A model generated the notes under the pieces. It worked only from the letters and a program-made list of their open reading frames with translations. It was not told the origin of the DNA and did no database searches. From positions 248,001 to 312,000 of the forward strand of contig NZ_CP121111.1 in assembly GCF_029625335.1 (NCBI RefSeq): 64,000 nucleotides of DNA, given 5' to 3'. This document shows positions 61,678 to 64,000 of this stretch, piece after piece; position 1 is the first letter of the stretch; each line of letters begins with the position of its first letter. This DNA comes from Flavobacterium nitratireducens (GTDB lineage: Bacteria > Bacteroidota > Bacteroidia > Flavobacteriales > Flavobacteriaceae). The position numbers and the translations under genes are program-made.

Positions 61678-63213
61678 TTACCCCAGCCAGCCCTCTCTGT
61701 CCAGACTTCGATACTGAATCGCTTCGGCAATGTGTGAAGAGCCTACTTCGGTAGAAGCCTCTAAGTCGGCGATGGTGCGGGCAACTTTTAATATTCGATC
61801 GTAAGCTCTTGCAGAAAGATTAAGTCTTTCCATCGCATTTTTTAATAAGTTTTTAGAAGCGTCATCTAATTCGCAAAATTCGCGAATGTGTTTGGTGTTC
61901 ATTTGCGCATTGTAATGAATTTTATCGATGTTCTCAAATCGCGCCGATTGAATTTCGCGGGCAGCAGTTACTCTTTCACGAATGGTCATACTGCTTTCTG
62001 CTTTTTGATTATCCGATAATTTTTCAAAAGGAACAGGTGTTACTTCGATATGAATATCTATTCGGTCTAATAGTGGACCAGAGATTTTACTCAAATACCG
62101 TTGCATTTCGTATGGCGAAGCCGTTTGGGCAGCATTAGGATCATTAAAAAAACCACTCGGACTAGGGTTCATGCTCGCCACTAACATAAACGATGAAGGA
62201 TAGGTAACTGTAAATTTGGCTCTGGAAATGGTTACTTCTCGGTCTTCCAATGGTTGGCGCATCACTTCCAAAACATCGCGCTTGAACTCGGGTAATTCGT
62301 CTAAAAATAGAACACCATTATGTGCCATAGAGATTTCTCCCGGTTGTGGGTAACTACCGCCGCCAACTAATGCTACATTTGAAATGGTATGATGCGGACT
62401 TCTAAAAGGTCGTTGATTCATTAATCCCACTTCTTTTAATTTTCCAGCCACACTATGAATTTTGGTAGTTTCTAAAGCTTCGTGTAAAGTCATAGGAGGG
62501 AGGATGCTAGGTAAGCGTTTGGCTAACATGGTTTTTCCTGCTCCTGGAGGGCCAATTAAGATAATATTGTGTCCGCCCGCAGCAGCGATTTCCATACATC
62601 TTTTAATGCTTTCTTGTCCTTTAACATCGGAAAAATCAAATTCAGGAAAATCTAAATCTTTGTAGAATTCGGCTCGAGTGTCGATTCTTGTTGGTTCTAA
62701 ATTGCCTTTTCCCTCAAAAAAATCAATAACTTCCTGTACATTTTCTACTCCATACACATCAAGTCCTTTGACAATTGCGGCTTCTTTCACATTGTGTTTG
62801 GGTAGAAAAAAGCCTTTAAAACCTTCTTCTTTAGCTTTGATTGCAATGGGTAATGCCCCTTTTATAGGTTGGAGACTTCCATCAAGAGACAATTCTCCCA
62901 TAATAATATACTGGTCAATTTCATCTCCTTTAATTTGTCCCGATGCAACCAATATCCCTAAGGTAAGTGTCAAATCGTATGCTGAACCTTCTTTTCGTAA
63001 ATCAGCAGGCGCCATGTTGATGGTTATTTTTTTACCAGGCAGCATATAGCCATTGTTTTTTAATGCAGCCGCAATTCGATAGCTACTTTCTTTAATCGCA
63101 TTGTCTGGCAGTCCTACTAAATGATAGCCTACGCCTTTATCTATATTTACTTCGACTGTTATAGTAGTAGCTTCCACTCCAAAAACGGCACTACCGAAAA
63201 CTTTTACTAGCAT
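61678..63213 (-). CDS. YifB/ComM-family Mg-chelatase-like ATPase
   Basis: The N-terminal ChlI-like (Lon S16-type) domain (1-170: VGLPDNAIKESSYRIAAALK, INMAPADLRKEGSAYDL) precedes an AAA+ core with Walker A GPPGAGKTMLAKRL (221-234), FRSPHHTISNVALVGGG, Walker B GVLFLDELPEFKRDVLE, and sensor regions; the C-terminal Mg-chelatase domain ends DLEASTEVGSSHIAEAIQYR. In naturally competent bacteria ComM is a branch-migration helicase of transformation; in others the role is open. At 511 residues it is full length. It converges on tilS. Confidence 0.94.
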   Translation of the reverse strand: MLVKVFGSAVFGVEATTITVEVNIDKGVGYHLVGLPDNAIKESSYRIAAALKNNGYMLPGKKITINMAPADLRKEGSAYDLTLTLGILVASGQIKGDEIDQYIIMGELSLDGSLQPIKGALPIAIKAKEEGFKGFFLPKHNVKEAAIVKGLDVYGVENVQEVIDFFEGKGNLEPTRIDTRAEFYKDLDFPEFDFSDVKGQESIKRCMEIAAAGGHNIILIGPPGAGKTMLAKRLPSILPPMTLHEALETTKIHSVAGKLKEVGLMNQRPFRSPHHTISNVALVGGGSYPQPGEISMAHNGVLFLDELPEFKRDVLEVMRQPLEDREVTISRAKFTVTYPSSFMLVASMNPSPSGFFNDPNAAQTASPYEMQRYLSKISGPLLDRIDIHIEVTPVPFEKLSDNQKAESSMTIRERVTAAREIQSARFENIDKIHYNAQMNTKHIREFCELDDASKNLLKNAMERLNLSARAYDRILKVARTIADLEASTEVGSSHIAEAIQYRSLDREGWLG

Positions 63214-63256
63214 ACTATTAATGTTTTAATGGAATTAGGTTTAATTTAAATTAGAA

Positions 63257-64000
63257 TTATACTGGAAAATCTAACCCAATTTGTTTTTTTACTTCATCGA
63301 CTATTTTAATGAGGTCTAAACTGTTTTGATGCGACCATAATTGACTTTCTATCATATTGTTTTGGATGCATTGATGGCATTCCTCGATTTCGTAGGTATA
63401 TCCCATGCCGTTAGTAGGTAAGGAGTATTTTGTTTCGGTATTGTTTTTAACTACGGTATAAGATTCAGCCATATGCCAAATAGTATCGATATTGATTCTA
63501 CCTTCAGAACCGCTTATGGTTGCCTTCATATTAGAAGTGTGGCAAATTCCAGAGTATAGAATAGCTTGTGCATCTGAATATTGTAATATCATAGCTGTTT
63601 GAGCATCTACTCCTGAAGGGTGAAAAATAGATTGTGCATGAATTTTTTCTGGAATACCTAAAAGTGTATATGCTAGAAACAGAGGGTATACCCCTATATC
63701 CATTAGAGAACCACCACCCAATTTTAAATCAAATAATCTGTTTCTGTTTTTTCCTTTTGCTGAAAAAGCAAAATCGGCATTGATATAATGGATTTGACCA
63801 ATTTCTCCTTTTTTTACATTTTCAAAAGTAGCTTTGAAAGAAGGGTTGAATCTTGTCCAGAAAGCTTCCATGAAAAACTTGTTGTGTTTTTTTGAAGCGG
63901 CTATCATTTTTTCGGCATCAGGATAATTTAGTGCAATTGGTTTTTCACAAAGTACATGTTTATTATTTTCTAGGGCTAGAAGGCTAAGTTCGGCATGTGA
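63257..64000 (-). CDS. Gfo/Idh/MocA-family oxidoreductase (5' end outside window)
   Basis: The frame is open to the window edge, so the N-terminal NAD-binding start is missing. The visible part begins SHAELSLLALENNKHVLCEK, with the family hallmark EKP (in KHVLCEKPIALN) and continues MEAFWTRFNPSFKATFENV. The C-terminal GFO_IDH_MocA_C domain has GGGSLMDIGVYPLFLAYTLLG (the conserved D-x-G-x-x-x catalytic region) and HTSNMKATISGSEGRINID. It oxidises or reduces a sugar or cyclitol with NAD(P); the substrate is unknown. It is transcribed toward the ComM-like gene, same strand. Confidence 0.9.
   Translation of the reverse strand, partial: SHAELSLLALENNKHVLCEKPIALNYPDAEKMIAASKKHNKFFMEAFWTRFNPSFKATFENVKKGEIGQIHYINADFAFSAKGKNRNRLFDLKLGGGSLMDIGVYPLFLAYTLLGIPEKIHAQSIFHPSGVDAQTAMILQYSDAQAILYSGICHTSNMKATISGSEGRINIDTIWHMAESYTVVKNNTETKYSLPTNGMGYTYEIEECHQCIQNNMIESQLWSHQNSLDLIKIVDEVKKQIGLDFPV

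Overview
The window looks like the chromosome of a Flavobacterium-type member of the Bacteroidota. It is AT-rich, and it carries a type IX secretion (T9SS) cargo with a gliding-motility C-terminal domain next to a PorP/SprF gene, a Bacteroidetes-type integrase, a flavobacterial tpx-dgk-ftsK-lolA-lptF-ribB gene order, and TAnnTTTG-like promoter elements. Genus is inferred from protein style and gene order, not from a marker gene.

Layout. (1) 1-2872: a PAS sensor kinase (cut by the window edge) overlapping a receiver-plus-kinase hybrid. (2) 3351-9760: a surface-protein cassette made of a very long adhesin with Calx-beta and SprB-type modules, a nearly identical 189-bp repeat array encoding calcium-binding TSP3 motifs, and a type B T9SS sorting domain, followed by PorP/SprF and an OmpA-family protein. 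The adhesin is broken in the sequence by one extra A. (3) 9900-11111: transposon debris, consisting of four 24-bp IS21-like iterons, an IS982-family copy with two stop codons, and the first 30 codons of an HMA-type metal regulator cut off by the IS. (4) 11104-35588: an accessory region dominated by metal resistance. It holds a copper/silver operon (two CusB-like adaptors, CusC, a CusA split in two, a haem-binding protein, DUF3347 and HMA proteins, a TlpA-like thioredoxin, a methyltransferase, an outer-membrane protein) and a zinc/cobalt/cadmium operon (a fused CzcA-CzcC protein, CzcB, an HMA protein, a P-type ATPase, Cys/His-rich small proteins). A tyrosine recombinase sits next to tRNA-Ser(UGA), which suggests an integrated element. 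No intact transcriptional regulator for the metal genes is visible.

(5) 35735-48632, minus strand: core genes. These are an apparent operon tpx-dgk-ftsK-lolA-lptF-ribB (RibB carries a RibA-like domain without its zinc cysteines), a peroxiredoxin/thioredoxin/DUF6952 group, and a likely peptidoglycan-recycling group (family 10 glycosylhydrolase, AmpG-like permease, GH3 enzyme). (6) 48874-64000: a large FAD/Fe-S dehydrogenase, a small UDG-like protein, a VOC protein, an S9 peptidase, lpdA, a DoxX-like protein, a broken DUF4349 gene, pabB, tilS, a ComM/YifB ATPase and a Gfo/Idh/MocA oxidoreductase running off the end.

A pattern across the whole window is that at least six otherwise normal genes are interrupted by single-base indels, mostly in A/T homopolymers (4611, about 19160, 21194, 27487, about 45440, 51061, about 58550, and possibly the ftsK start near 41420). 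This could be uncorrected sequencing error or real decay. Protein products should be read with that in mind.
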